Source: Tachypleus tridentatus
Lineage: Eukaryota > Arthropoda > Merostomata > Xiphosura > Limulidae
Length of the DNA stretch: 64,000 bases
Direction: 5' to 3'
Assembly (NCBI RefSeq): GCF_004210375.1
Contig: NC_134829.1
Coordinates: forward strand, 29,900,034-29,964,033
Below are positions 47,282 through 59,237 of this stretch, piece after piece; the stretch's first letter is position 1, and each line of letters begins with the position of its first letter. Position numbers and translations under genes: made by a program. The notes under the pieces are model-generated. The model saw nothing but the letters and a program-made list of their open reading frames with translations. It ran no database searches and was not told the DNA's origin.

Positions 47282-47404
47282 TACCAATGCTATGCTCATC
47301 ACGGGTATCAAAACCGAATTTTTAGTGTTATAAACCTAAAAGCCGAAAAATTTCTAGTGCTTATCTTTTCTTGAAAAGTAACGTAAAATCGATTTGTTTT
47401 TCAG

Positions 47405-47590
47405 TTTTATGAATAAAGTCACATTTCGCTGTTCACAGGAATCGAGCCCTATATATTAGCATCTTAAGTCCACAAAGTTGTTTGTTTTTAAAATTAAGTC
47501 ATATTTGGCTATCTGCTATGCATATCTTAGGGAATGAAGTCCTAGATTTTAGCGTTCCAAGTTCATAAGTTTGATGCTGTCCTATTGGAA
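47405..47590 (-). repeat. Two degraded family B SINE pieces
   Basis: Pieces near 47405-47465 (CAGGAATCGAGCCCTATATA) and 47482-47587 (GGCTATCTGCTATGCATATC, TTAGCGTTCCAAGTTCATAA) resemble reversed family B copies. Confidence 0.55.
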
Positions 47591-47776
47591 GGTGAATTGC
47601 AATGACAAGCTTCTATATTTAACCTCTGTATACCTCGAGAAGAAGTACTCAGGCTGGTCGCTAAAACTATCATCAACAATTCAACCTCTTCAAATTTATC
47701 AGCATTAATGGATCTAGCAACAAAGTTTTACTTTGAATTCAATTACACAGCTTACCGCCAAATTTATGGACTAGGT

Positions 47777-47990
47777 ATGGTTTGTTTGTTTGTTTTTTTA
47801 ATATTACGCAGAACTACACGAGAGCTATCTGCGCTAGTCGTTCCTAATGCTGTAGTGTGAGACTAGAGGTGGCGGTGGGTGGTGATGACTAGTTGCCTTC
47901 CCTCTAGCCTTATACTGCTAAATTAGGGATGGTTAGCGCAGTTAGCCCTTGCGTAATTTTGCGTGAAATCCAAAAACAAAGAAACAAATA
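47777..47990. repeat. Family A SINE foldback (two 3' ends in opposite orientation)
   Basis: 47777-47865 is a reversed SINE tail (ACACGAGAGCTATCTGCGCT). Without a gap it turns into a forward copy (GTGGCGGTGGGTGGTGATGA to TTTTGCGTGAAATCC, 47866-47980). The two arms could form a hairpin with arms of about 85 bases. Confidence 0.85.
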
Positions 47991-48142
47991 TCTTACGTTT
48001 ATGTAAATTACTTACGTTCATTATGTCTTTTATTTGTCTTGTGGATTAATGTAACACATAATTAATAAGTAAAAATAAAAACAAACTAACAGCGATGCAA
48101 TAACAACAAAAGAAAACCTGAAAAATCAAGTGTAGCAAAGGG

Positions 48143-48416
48143 TTTAGTTTGGGTTGAATTTCGCGCAAAGCTATACATGGGCTATTTGCTTTAACCGTCC
48201 CTAATTTAGCAGTGTAAAACTTGAGGTAAGGCAGCTGTTCATCACCACCCGCTGCCAACTTTTGGGCTACTTATTTACCAACGAATAGTGGGATTGATCG
48301 TCACATTATAATGACCCCACGGCTGAAAGGGCGAGCATTTTGAGGTGACGGGGATTCGAACATGCGACTCTCGGGTTACGAGTCGAGTGCTTTATCTACC
48401 TGGCCATCCCGGGCTA
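48143..48416 (-). repeat. Full-length family A SINE
   Basis: It extends from the tail (TTTCGCGCAAAGCTATACAT) to the head (TACGAGTCGAGTGCTTTATC and GGCCATCCCGGGCTA), in reverse orientation. Confidence 0.93.
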
Positions 48417-49308
48417 AGCGTTTAGTAGATTTTAGTTCTACAAATAGTTTTATCCAACTGTGGTTAACCAATGGGAAATATAGAAGTATTAAATAGATTC
48501 CAAATAAACTATTTTATTTATATAGTGCTGTATAATTGTTAATATTACCTTTAACCCCACAATTATTACTTTTTATTCATTTAAATACATTTCCAAGTTA
48601 AATGGTTGAGGAAGACATCGTTTGTTATTTATATTTCTAGAGAAAGACTAGACCTCCATCACCAAAAGAGAATACAAAATTTACTTTTTTCGTATAATTT
48701 GGAAATAATTAATTCTTGAATAAATAAGATTTCAAGGAAGAGTTACAACAAACACAAAACAAACTTTTGTTTTCTGTTTCTTAAAATGTATTCTTCTGTT
48801 TTTATATCTAAGTGTAACTGTTTCTATTGTGTATTGCTTTGAAACTACACGGATAGGAAATTACTTCTGATTTATAATGTTTATTTTTTGATCACCAGTA
48901 TTTACAACAAAGCAATGTAAAACCAGTAATATATCCGTCATATGTCCGTTGACGTGTTTTGCACAAGTTATTTACTTATTCATTCATTTAAATTAATCTT
49001 TCAGATTAATCAGTTTACAGACTTCAGAGGAGTCATGAACAGTACAATGTTTCATTTTATTGAAGGTATTGAGTTACCTGCGAACAGTGCAAAAACCGCG
49101 TTGAAACAATAAGCTTTCTTATTTACTACCGTTGGATGTATAATAACAATACGTCTTGTAATTTTTTTTAGGTTTTAATAGCTTATTTAAACTAAGCTAA
49201 AAGATTTGATGTATACAAATCATAATTAAAAAAAAAACTCTCATCAGATTTCTGGTAATAAGAACAGATTCGTGAATATTATAACAATAATTTTAAGATA
49301 TCATGAAG

Positions 49309-49434
49309 TTTGTTTGTTTGTAGTTAGTAACAAAGCTAAACGATGGGATATCTGTGTAATGTCTACTACAAATGTCGAAACCCTGTTTCTAATGTTATAA
49401 GTCCGCTGACTTACCGCTATGCCACTTGAGGGCG
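49309..49434 (-). repeat. Family B SINE
   Basis: Reverse orientation, with GATGGGATATCTGTGTAATG, AATGTCGAAACCCTGTTTCT and TAAGTCCGCTGACTTACCGC. Confidence 0.78.
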
Positions 49435-50461
49435 CCCTGAAGTTTCAAAAATAATAAATTCGTGAAAATGTAAAACATTGTATACATTAGTTAGTTAAAG
49501 TACTATTGCTAACAATCGTAACTATAAATTCTTACCAATCTAGAGTTCGTTATAAATATAAACATGTTTAATTATACTGTAGCATTCATTTCTGAAACGC
49601 TACGACGGTTTCAACTTTGACTTTTTGGTATTTGTGTCTCATTATGTTCTAATATTCAGACGAAAGACAATTTTTCTTTAAAATACTGTTTCAAATACAA
49701 AAAAAATTCTGGAACTTGACACTTTTTATTTATTTTTCTCGCTATTTTATATTTAAATAATCAAAATAAGTTTTAAACAGATGTTTAAGATAAGTTTTAA
49801 GGTTTCATTTTCTTACTTTAAAAGGTAATCTTAATTTTCGAATGTTTCACATATTTTATTGAAATATTACATAATTACAGAATTTAAACTACCTATTCTG
49901 TATTCAAAATTTTCTTGAATATTTCTAATCTAGCGTTTTACTCAAATCTATGAATAACTTACCCATGTCAAATGCTGTCTAACTATTCGGTTTATAAACG
50001 TTGTTTGTTAAGACAGATAAAAAAATACAAAAGTTAAATAGTATTTATTTTATCATCTATGTCAGTTCAAATTTATGTTTTGTTTTGAAAGCTAAATTTA
50101 CTAATAAACTGATTAGGTTTAGTTTTAATACAGTTAGTTTCAATAGTATATTCAAATCATCATGTTTGAATTAAAACTTTCACGTATTAAAATCTAAAAG
50201 TTTTATTTTGCTTTTAATGATTTTGTATGCTGTATTTTTTGAGATAATACAGTAAAAAATGGTCGCTATTATTAATACTGTACACTGCAGAAAAAGTAGT
50301 GAATAAGAAAAACGTTAAAACCAGGTTATCTTGATGATGTGGAAATTTTGTTTACAAACAATTAAATTTTATTAACTTTTACAACAAAATTGTGTTTACA
50401 AAATTGTGTTACTGGTCACATTTTATAGTAACGTTAACACAATTTTGTAAATATTGTTTGT

Positions 50462-50632
50462 TCGCTTGATTTTACACGAAATTAATCTTGTGATATCTGC
50501 GCTCGCCGTCACTAATTTGGTAGAGATAAACAAGAGGGAGGGTGGCTAACACTTGGTCTATTATTGTGAGATGGGATAGAGGGGTTGACCTTCACATTAT
50601 AACGTTCCCACGGCCTCAAAGTGCTGAATGCG
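50462..50632 (-). repeat. Old family A SINE
   Basis: Reverse orientation; the ATATCTGCGCTCGCCGTCAC and TTCACATTATAACGTTCCCA landmarks survive. Confidence 0.75.
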
Positions 50633-50726
50633 AGATTTTTTTCAGTAGATTAGTAAATCTTCCTTCCCAAGTTTACTGCAAACTTTAATAAAGTTTAGTA
50701 AGTTATTTAATACCACAACTTGTACC

Positions 50727-50828
50727 CCGCTAGTACAGTGGTAAGTCTACGGATTTACAAGGCTCAATTCGGGTGTTCGATTCCCCCAGATAACCCGATG
50801 TGGCTTTGCTATAAGAAAAACACAAACA
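50727..50828 (+). repeat. Family B2 SINE
   Basis: CCCGCTAGTACAGTGGTAAG, GTGTTCGATTCCCCCAGATA, and the tail CGATGTGGCTTTGCTATAAG with AAAAACACA. It shares its tail type with the copy at 28740. Confidence 0.85.
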
Positions 50829-51309
50829 CTACTACATACATCTAAGATGTTTTATGTTGACATTAGCTCTTGCTACAGTGTATTAATGTGACGGTTAATA
50901 CTTTTATTGAAAATAATTGTATTAATAAAAGTGAATCAAACGGTTGAACATTTAATTATTTAAGCTAACGAATCTTTATCTCTAAATCTTTAAAATGTTT
51001 TTAACCACTGGTTATAAACAAACGTTGAAAAAAAGCAGAAGGTGTGAAATAAACTACTAAGAAAAAGGAAAGATTATGTGTAATGTTTGTTTTGTACTAG
51101 AGTATGTAATAGTAGTAATAAAATAAGTTTTCCCATACCATTTGAAGGTATGTATATACGAATACGTGTGTGTGTGTGTATGAAATATGAAACTATATCC
51201 AAACCTTAATCTAAAGATAACTTTGTCAAAGTAGTAAGCAAATAAACCTTGATTTAATTTTGTTTTGTTGGTTATATATATACATGTTTTTTTTACAGAA
51301 CTATGCAAA

Positions 51310-53145
51310 CATTTTAGGACAAAATAATAATTTGTCATTCTTTACATTTTATGGGACTAATTCTTCCATGTCATTACAGAATATAAATCTCATCACTATG
51401 GTATTACTTCACCAATCTATGTTGACAAACGAATGATCCAGGATAAAAAAAACAACAACTTATAATTCTTTAGAATTCCCATATACTTGTATCAAGGGAC
51501 ATGTCATGAGGGTTCTGTTTGAATGAACATACTGATCAAATTTATGGTCTGAAAAAAACTGTCATGGTAACCCATGCAGTATCTTAACTATATAGAAAGA
51601 AACTAACAAGTAGCTAGCATGTGGTACTGGTATACACTAGAAGAAATAAATTTAATAGCACTCTACAAATAAACTTGGTAAAAACAGTTCTTAACACTAT
51701 ATATATATATTAAGTTGTGTTTTCATGCCACAGCCTAAAAAGCGTAGAGAATTGCCAGTAGAGCAAATAGTTTTTTGCATAAAAGCTTTACGTGATGTTG
51801 GTTAGACTCTCTGACAAATTGCTGCAGACTTGAAATGCTCCCCAAACACTGTCAATTACCCTATGTCGTGAGACTGAGACAGTTAAGTTTGAAAATAGGA
51901 AAGAAAGAGACAGAACATATAAATTAAAGTATACTGGTGTTAAGTGTCCTCGTTTGGGCAGCCTTTGGGAAAGAAGGAAAACTGCCACTGATCTCAAGCA
52001 TGAGATAAACGACCATGTAACAAATGATAGAAAAGTGTCTGGATCTACAGTATCAAGAAGACTCGATGATGATGAAAGATTAGGTTGTGTAGCAATTAAA
52101 ACCTTGACTTTAATCTTCACATATTGTTAATGGACTAAAATTTGCTTAAAAGTACAAACACCGGACTATTAAGGATTGGAAAAGGGTGTTATGGACGGAT
52201 GAGTCCAAGTTTGAAATATTTGGTTCAAAGTGTAGATTGCACGTCTGGTAGAAGAGAGGCGAAATATGCTTACCTCAATGCATAACACCTGCCATGAAAC
52301 ATAGGGAGACTAGTTGTTTGTTTATTTCTTTTAAATTTCGCGCAAAGCTACATGAGGGCTATCTGCGCTAGCCCTCTCTAATTTAGCAGTGTAAGACTAG
52401 TGGAAAGGCAGCTAGACATCACCACCCACCGCCAACTCTTGGGCTACTCTTTTACCAACGAATAGTGGGATTGACCGTCACCTTATAACGTCCCCATGGC
52501 TGAAAGGGCGAGCATGCATAGGGAGGCAGTGTGGTGGTTTGAGGGGGAGTTTTTCAGCTGAGGTGACAGGAGATATTTGCAAAATACATCGAATAATGGA
52601 CCAGCACAAGTACCATCATAAACTGACTTGTCAAGATGTGCCCAGTGTTTTATGAGTTATTGGTAAATAATTCTACTATAGAGAAAATAATGACTCCGAA
52701 CACTCATCCAACCTTTGAAGAAATTACTTAGCTAAGAAGGGAGTTACTGGAGTTATTCAAATGATGAAGTGATCCCTACAGAGACCCGATCTCAACCCAA
52801 TTGATCAGATCTGATATTGTTAGATTAGATATATGAAAAATCAAAGAATACTTCCAATAAGCTTTATAAGCTTTCTTGGAGTATATTAGAGACATTTGGA
52901 GTAAAATGTCAAAAGACGCTTTGATTAAATATGTTGCAACAGTGCCAGCAAGACTGTCTGCAGTTATTAAAACGAAAGGAGGGACACACAAAATATTAAC
53001 TGTTTGCTGAACTCAAGCACTTCCACTGAGCTTTTGTTGTACTGAATATGAAGATAAATAATATTTAGATGTTTCACCTGTTATTTACCTTCTATTGTTT
53101 TAGAAAGTAGCCAGAAATCTAATTTTTGACTTTGTCCTAACACTT
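51310..53145 (+). mobile_element. Degenerate Tc1/mariner element
   Basis: From 51729 the plus strand reads MPQPKKRRELPVEQIVFCIK, then a stop and TLRQIAADLKCSPNTVN, a helix-turn-helix start. Further on come KDWKRVLWTDESKFEIFGSK (first catalytic Asp, near 52200) and, after a SINE insertion, a decayed C-terminal half with RDPISTQLI (a PDLNP-type remnant) and AFLEYIRDIWSKMSKDALIK. Possible ends share TTAGGACAAA (near 51315 and, inverted, near 53140). The reading frame is broken many times. Confidence 0.8.
52309..52516 (-). repeat. 5'-truncated family A SINE inside the Tc1/mariner relic
   Basis: CATAGGGAG is duplicated at 52300-52308 and 52517-52525. The tRNA-like head is absent, so reverse transcription stopped early. 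The insertion post-dates the transposon. Confidence 0.93.
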
Positions 53146-53561
53146 GATGCATTATTGTAGGTATGACAACAATATATTTAAGACAAATTAATATTTTTCG
53201 TATGTTCTTATACGTTGCTAAGTTATCGCAATTCAGAGGTTTGGCAGAATTACAGCTTGTTATTAATTAATACACAGCTCATGGCAGAGCTTAAGATGTT
53301 ACTTCCCTTCTCCGCAAAATATGAAAAAATATATTAAAATAATTTTAAAGAGATTTGTAATTACTCCTTATTATTATTTTAAAACTGAAAATGTTGTGTT
53401 TTCGTTCACTGGACCAAAGATCTAAATATTTTAGTCTTAAACGAATAAGATACATTTGGGTGAACTAGAGAATATAATCTATGTAAGAAAAACAGCATTT
53501 GAAGACCATTCAGACCATTCAAAGGACATGACACTGGAATAGGTTTTAATAATACTGCAGG

Positions 53562-53753
53562 TGATAGACTTACATTATGTAAAGTTTTAACACTGTCTTC
53601 GTTATACAGTTATAGACTTACATTATGTAAAGTTTTAACACTGTCTTCGTTATACAGTTATAGACTTACATTATGTAAAGTTTTAACACTGTCTTCGTTA
53701 TACAGTTATAGACTTACATTATGTCAAGTTTTATCACTGTCTTCGTTATACAG
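53562..53753. repeat. 48-bp minisatellite, four copies
   Basis: The unit TTATAGACTTACATTATGTA plus AAGTTTTAACACTGTCTTCG and TTATACAG repeats at 48-base steps with very few changes. Confidence 0.94.
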
Positions 53754-53804
53754 TTTTGTGGATTAAATTATGTTGCAGCTAAAAAAATCATAATTTAAGT
53801 CAAG

Positions 53805-54133
53805 AATAATCAACGTATTGACTGTCCATTTGGTTTCAGAACTTATTAACATCACAGTCACAATAATCAACGTATTGACTGTCCATTTGGTTTTAGAACT
53901 TAATAACATCACAGTCAGAATAATTAACGTATTCACTGTCCATTTCGTTTTAGAACTTAATAACATCACAGTCAGAATAATTAACGTATTCACTGTCCAT
54001 TTGGTTTTAGAACTTAATAACATCACAATCACAATAATCAACGTATTGGTTGTCCATTTGGTTTTAGAACTTAATAACAGCGCAGTCAGAATGATCTACA
54101 TATTGACTGTCCATTTGTTTTTAGAACTTAATA
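53805..54133. repeat. 57-bp minisatellite, nearly six copies
   Basis: The unit AATAATCAACGTATTGACTG, TCCATTTGGTTTTAGAACTT, AATAACATCACAGTCAC repeats at 57 bases. As 57 is a multiple of three, repetitive open frames appear on both strands; they are by-products, not genes. Confidence 0.94.
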
Positions 54134-55636
54134 CCTGATATATCTGACAAAAAATCTCTTTATCATTCATCAAATATTTTTCTTAAACAATTATTTTTTT
54201 ACAATCTCTTTCTAAATACTTACTAATGCGGTTAGTTACCTGAAGCCGTTTTACACTGGGCAGGACTGGATTAAAATGAACAAATAAATTCAAAAAATAT
54301 TGTTTTGAAGTAGTTCTTAATTTCTCTTCATAATTTTTTAGAATATCTTTAAATGGTGTATTCAGAGCCAGTTATGTATAAATAGCCAACAATATTTAAA
54401 CATTTTGATTATGTGAACACCACAGAAGTGCTACTTCTCAAGATGCGTGGTAATATTTCACAGAAAATGAGTTATTAAAAGTGAAAAGAAATGTTGATAA
54501 AATAAACACTAAAAGCGTGGTTTCAGATAAAATATCAGAATAGAAAGGACCTCCTGCTCTTCAGCGTCTCCAACAGAGAGCGCTGCATGGGAGCAAACGA
54601 TGAGACGAGCTCCAAGAAAGCTTCAGTAGTCACGTGATGAGCTGTTGTTGATATTACTTTTAGGCGCGTGGCTGATGTAGCCAGTGCTTGGTTCCTAGAT
54701 AGAAGCACGTTCACCAAGTACCCGTTTTCTTTGTCTGAAGAACTCAACTTTTGAACAGAGGGTGAGTATGTTTTTCTACGTTTATAAGCACAATTCTTCT
54801 CTGTTTTCCGCGAAAGTGTTATGATTCTTTTACCCAGTGACTTTCACGAAAGGTTTTTAGTTCTTTTCGTTATTACAACGACCGCATGATTCTGTGTCCC
54901 GAAACAGATCATCACGAGCCATTGATCAAACCTGATCCATTGACACATTTCTTGATGCGGTTGGAAAGCATATTTAATTTTTTAATGGAAGACATTAATA
55001 TCAACGTCTAGAAAGAATCAATCTTCTATCAACAACAAGAAACTTTTGTAGATTCCCAGCGTGTCTGGATAGTTTCTGATAATTTCGTTTCGTAAAATAA
55101 CTTTTAATGATACCGCGACATGTACGCCTGTGTGAATGTTTTTGTTGCCTGGCGTTCCTGCAATGCGGAGAAAATAACCGTATATCAAGATTGTCTTAAG
55201 CAACAATCGCCCGGTGAATAAATGGATATTACAAACGAATCTAAGAAAAGTACAAAACACCTCCCTAAAGTTTGCCATACGTATTAGTAACTAGAGACTG
55301 TTTTGGAAAAAACGTTAATGTAAACTGAAACAATTAATTAGCGCCCCCCTCCCAAAAAAAGTAAATTATTCACTTATTGATTTATAACGAAAAACGTTTT
55401 CAGCTATTATGAAAATTAAACAATTATGTTTTTGTAGAATTTCTTCTGAAAACCTTCCGCGATATAACATCATATCATATGGGGTTAAAAACTGCTGTAA
55501 AGCATTTTCGAAGTTTGTCAGAGAATATTAAGGTTAGAGTGATTCTTTAACACGAAGTGTATATTTAACCATGATCCATAATTAAGGGTAATACGTTTCA
55601 TTTAATATAAGTGTTGATAAAGTTTATTTTTTAATA
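54134..55636. other. Unassigned region with a GC-richer block
   Basis: 54535-54770 is GC-richer than its surroundings. It contains CACGTG and ends in a good plus-strand donor (AGAGG|GTGAGT at 54762), so it could be a 5' exon of a gene outside the window. No coding match was found. Confidence 0.3.
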
Positions 55637-55757
55637 CCCCCTAGCAGCACAGTGGCATGTGTGCAGTTTTACAACACTAGAACCTGGGTTTTGATACCAG
55701 TGGCGGTCAGTGCACAGATAGCCCATTGTGTAGCTTTGTGCTTAACTTCAAACAAAA
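55637..55757 (+). repeat. Family B SINE
   Basis: CCCCCTAGCAGCACAGTGGC, TGGGTTTTGATACCAGTGGC, and GATAGCCCATTGTGTAGCTT TGTGCTTAA. Confidence 0.88.
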
Positions 55758-56726
55758 AATTCATTAGTATAAATCAATATATCAGATAATACGTTTTAGT
55801 TAAAGTTTGTCAGCGAAAGATTGCTGGTTTGTTTGCAAGAGATTTTAGTAAATTTTGAAACTGTATATAGAGTGTCATTGGGGTTTCAATGAAAATGATG
55901 AATTAAATTAATTAATGTCGATTCGTTTTCTCGAAGAAGTATCAATAAAATTTTTGTTCACTTCAAAATGATCATTAGGCTAAATGTGTTTATATTAATG
56001 TTCACTGTACGTTAGGCATAAAACACTGTTACGTAGCTTTGGAAATCATTTGTTAATCTTACTCAAATTCAAATGATTATCTTAGTAGATCCGTTAATTA
56101 TCCAATGTAAGCCTGTCAGCCTCAATTCTTTCTGGCAAATCAAATAACAGAAATTGTTTTGCAAGAGGAGAGCTAGTAAAATTTATAAGTTTAAACCAGA
56201 AAGTAGAATTGTTTACACGCTTTGTCGTTTAAATTTGTCAATGTAGATAACAGATGGAAAGTTCATTAGTAAGCGCGAGTAATATCAGTAAAAGCTACTA
56301 ACGTAATTTGTGAATTAATGTTCTGTTATTAAGTTTCAATAGTAAAATTTATTACAGTAAATTTGTATAATCACTAGAATAAACTACCGGTATGAATAAT
56401 TCAACTTACAGTAGGAGTTACCAATGTTTTTGTAAGAAATTCAATAAAAGTTAAATATTTCAATCGGTGAAAAATATATTCTTATTAAACTATTTTTTTT
56501 ATCAGGTGTGGATGTAAGTAATATGACAGTGTCTGTCTTTACAGGTAGTAAAAATGGAAACGTTTAGCAAAAATCTAACAAATATCGATCATTTTTTGAC
56601 AAAATGCTGTAATTTTACAATTTATTAGATTTTTTTCCCATTGTCTTCTTCATTTCATTTTTGTTTGTTGGTATGTAATACGAATAAATGGCTTGGATGC
56701 ATTTTGATAAAATATTCAGATCAAAT

Positions 56727-56950
56727 TAGGCCAGACATAGTCTAATGGTTAAGGTGCTGGATTTTGGATTAAAGGGTTCAAAGTTCGAAACGTAATGTCA
56801 CTGAACATGTCTGCAACGTTAGATGTGGGCGAGTTATAAAAGTAACACTCAGTCCCTTTTTTGGTTCGTTTAAGTGTCTATCCTTCTTCGAGTCAGTAGA
56901 TCAAAATAAGGGAGAAATTCTAGGTGTTATTAACCTTGCCGTTTGAACCT
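56727..56950 (+). repeat. tRNA-headed SINE (family C) candidate
   Basis: GGCCAGACATAGTCTAATGG, TTAAGGTGCTGGATTTTGGA and GGGTTCAAAGTTCGAAAC resemble a tRNA head. The body GGGCGAGTTATAAAAGTAAC is only loosely like family A. Confidence 0.55.
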
Positions 56951-57268
56951 CAGGCGTGTAAGATGGAGCTCAGGGTGAAAATCTAAGTTTTAAGATTACA
57001 TTCGGAATTATAATTTAAAGATTTAAAAAGTCGTGTATTAGAACTATTAGACCTTATAAATTACTAAAACAAACGGTGACAGTTTGATTTAATTTGATAG
57101 TTTTATATTTTATTGATTGCTTTACGTCTTTCGTTTTGTTTCCCCGTGTAAGCTTATCGAGTTTATCATTTGTTGGTTAATTAATCTTTAATATATATTC
57201 AATATGCATCACGATGAAATTGTGAATAATGAAGCGTTTGAGAAACTAAAGAGTAGAGAAAGTAAATG

Positions 57269-57472
57269 AGGCACGGCATGGCCAGGTGGGTTAAGGCGCT
57301 CGACCCGTAATCTGAAGATCGCAGGTTCGATTCCTCGTCGCACCAAACATGCTCGCCCTTTAAGCCATGGAGGCCTTGTAATGTTACGGTCAATCCCACT
57401 ATTCGTTGGTAAAAGAGTAGCCCAAGAGTTAGCAGTGGGTGATGATGACTAGCTGCCTTCTCTCTAGTCTTG
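57269..57472 (+). repeat. Family A SINE, 3' truncated, joined to a second copy
   Basis: The head CGGCATGGCCAGGTGGGTTA is present and the sequence ends at CTCTCTAGTCTT, where a complete second copy starts at once. Confidence 0.92.
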
Positions 57473-57745
57473 GGCCTGGCATGGCCTAGCGCGTTAAGGC
57501 GCGCGCTTCGTAATCTGAGGGTCGCGGGTTCGCGCCCGAGTCGCGCCAAACATGCTCGCCCTCCCAGCCGTGGGGGCGTTATAATGTGACGGTCAATTCC
57601 ACTATTCGTTGGTAAAAGAGTAGCCCAAGAGTTAGCGGTGGGTGGTGATGACTAGCTGCCTTCCCTTTAGTCTTACACTGCTAAATTAGGGACGGCTAGC
57701 ACAGATAGCCCTCGAGTAGCTTTGTGCGAAATTCCGAAACAAAAC
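57473..57745 (+). repeat. Full-length family A SINE
   Basis: GGGCCTGGCATGGCCTAGCG through GAGTAGCTTTGTGCGAAATT. It is very close to the copies at 368 and 24707. Confidence 0.95.
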
Positions 57746-57875
57746 AAATAGAAAGTAAGTGATAAAATAATGCTTGACTTCGCATGTTTTGTTGTTGTTT
57801 TCTTACATAGATCTTCGCATGTTTTGTCGTTGTTGTTTTCTTACGTAGATCTGCAATCAAACGTGACTTTATCTA

Positions 57876-57982
57876 TGCCCACAGCTATAAGCATGCAAGC
57901 TTATGACACTAGAAAATTGAGTTTCGATACCCGTTATAGGCAGAAATCTTATTATGTAGTTCTGCGCTTCATAAAAATCTAA
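57876..57982 (+). repeat. Diverged family B SINE
   Basis: GAGTTTCGATACCCGTTATA and TTATTATGTAGTTCTGCGCT keep the family order; the head is poor. Confidence 0.6.
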
Positions 57983-58998
57983 CAAAGCGTGACAGCATCA
58001 CTTTTGTGAAGCCTTAAAAAAAACTCTCGGTGGCTCCCTCTCACGGGAATTTTATACCATGACAGTTAAGTGTGTATGTAAGTGTTGCATCAGTTACTCA
58101 AGTGTTTTTATTCATTTTTCACGACAACGTATTCTTACGTAATATTGATTTATCATTAAAATGAATGCTAACTGATATTATAATAGATGCCAAGAAAGTT
58201 TCAAATCTCTAAGTAATTAAAATAAAATTACAGAGAGCTCCACAAAAAGTGAACCTGTATACATTTTAGTATTTTAGTATTTTAAGTCAGTTCTTTAACA
58301 CTAATTTTTCATGCGTTCTTTGTTGATTCTAAGTTTATAGGTTATTCTAAATTTTTATAACATTGGCCTTGAATCCCTTTCAGTTAAACTGAGTTTTAAG
58401 TCATAGTTTTGAAGATTCACTTCTACATCAAACTTCTACTGAAATCAATCGAATCGATTTTGAAGAAAATTGTTTATATATATATACATGCGTACTCAGG
58501 AAAGATAAGTTTCCTCCAGTTCTTTTAAGTGAGATTAAATGCACTTTTAATTTGCAAAAAAATCCAACAACAAACAACTAAAAATAGTTTTGTTTGTAAG
58601 TGTTTTAATAGCGTGACACACACACACACAAAACATACACTGGAAATACAGAACTTCTCTTCAGATAAAAACTGTTAGTTACTCTAATCTAGAAAAATGA
58701 GGCAATGTGAATCAATAGGTACATAAATGTGCAAGCGGTCTATAAGCAGACGGAGAAAGTACCTTACCCCTAATTTAGGGAACGCTCTCAACTACGTATC
58801 CACCCAACCTGATATCATTTCACACTCATATCCATTAAATCCATGACTTGATTACTGGTTACCCCAGAGAACGTTTCTGTAGGCTTTCTTTAAAAATCAA
58901 TAAACTTCCCAAAATACAGACTGCTTGGTCACGATCACCAGCGTATACGTAATTAATTTCAATTTCTGTAAATAACATTAAACATTTTAATAGATTTT

Positions 58999-59237
58999 TT
59001 AAAATTTCATGCAAAGCTACTCGAGGGCTATCTGCGCTAGCTGTCCCTAATTTTGCAATGTAAGACTAGAGGAAAGGCAGCTGGTCATCATCACCCACTG
59101 CCAACTCTTGGACTTTTCTTTTACTATCGAATAGTGGGATTGATTCTCACATTATAACGCCCCTACGGCTGTGACGGGGACTCGAACCCGCGACCCTCAC
59201 ATTACGAGACGAGCGCCTTATCTGGCTGCCATATTGG
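58999..59237 (-). repeat. Family A SINE
   Basis: Reverse orientation from TTTCATGCAAAGCTACTCGA to ACATTACGAGACGAGCGCCT. A short deletion removes the CGAGCATG segment. Confidence 0.92.

Larger units (their letters stand above)
46010..47345 (-). repeat. Family B SINE split by the Tc1 element
   Basis: The left half (AAGCACAAAGCCATATAATAAGCTA, 46035-46059, read on the plus strand) and right half (TACCAATGCTATGCTCATCACGGGTATC and on, 47282-47345) are consecutive parts of one tRNA-headed family B SINE in minus orientation. They join at a single TA, which is duplicated around the Tc1 element. This fixes the Tc1 boundaries and shows the SINE was there first. Confidence 0.85.

Noticed and set aside
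53763-54138. Open frames of 92 and 106 codons on opposite strands
   Set aside because: Both are translations of the 57-bp minisatellite, whose unit is a multiple of three.
57199-57549. 116-codon minus frame containing ARLGREPATLRLRSARLNAL
   Set aside because: It translates SINE heads in antisense; similar peptides appear at each family A copy.
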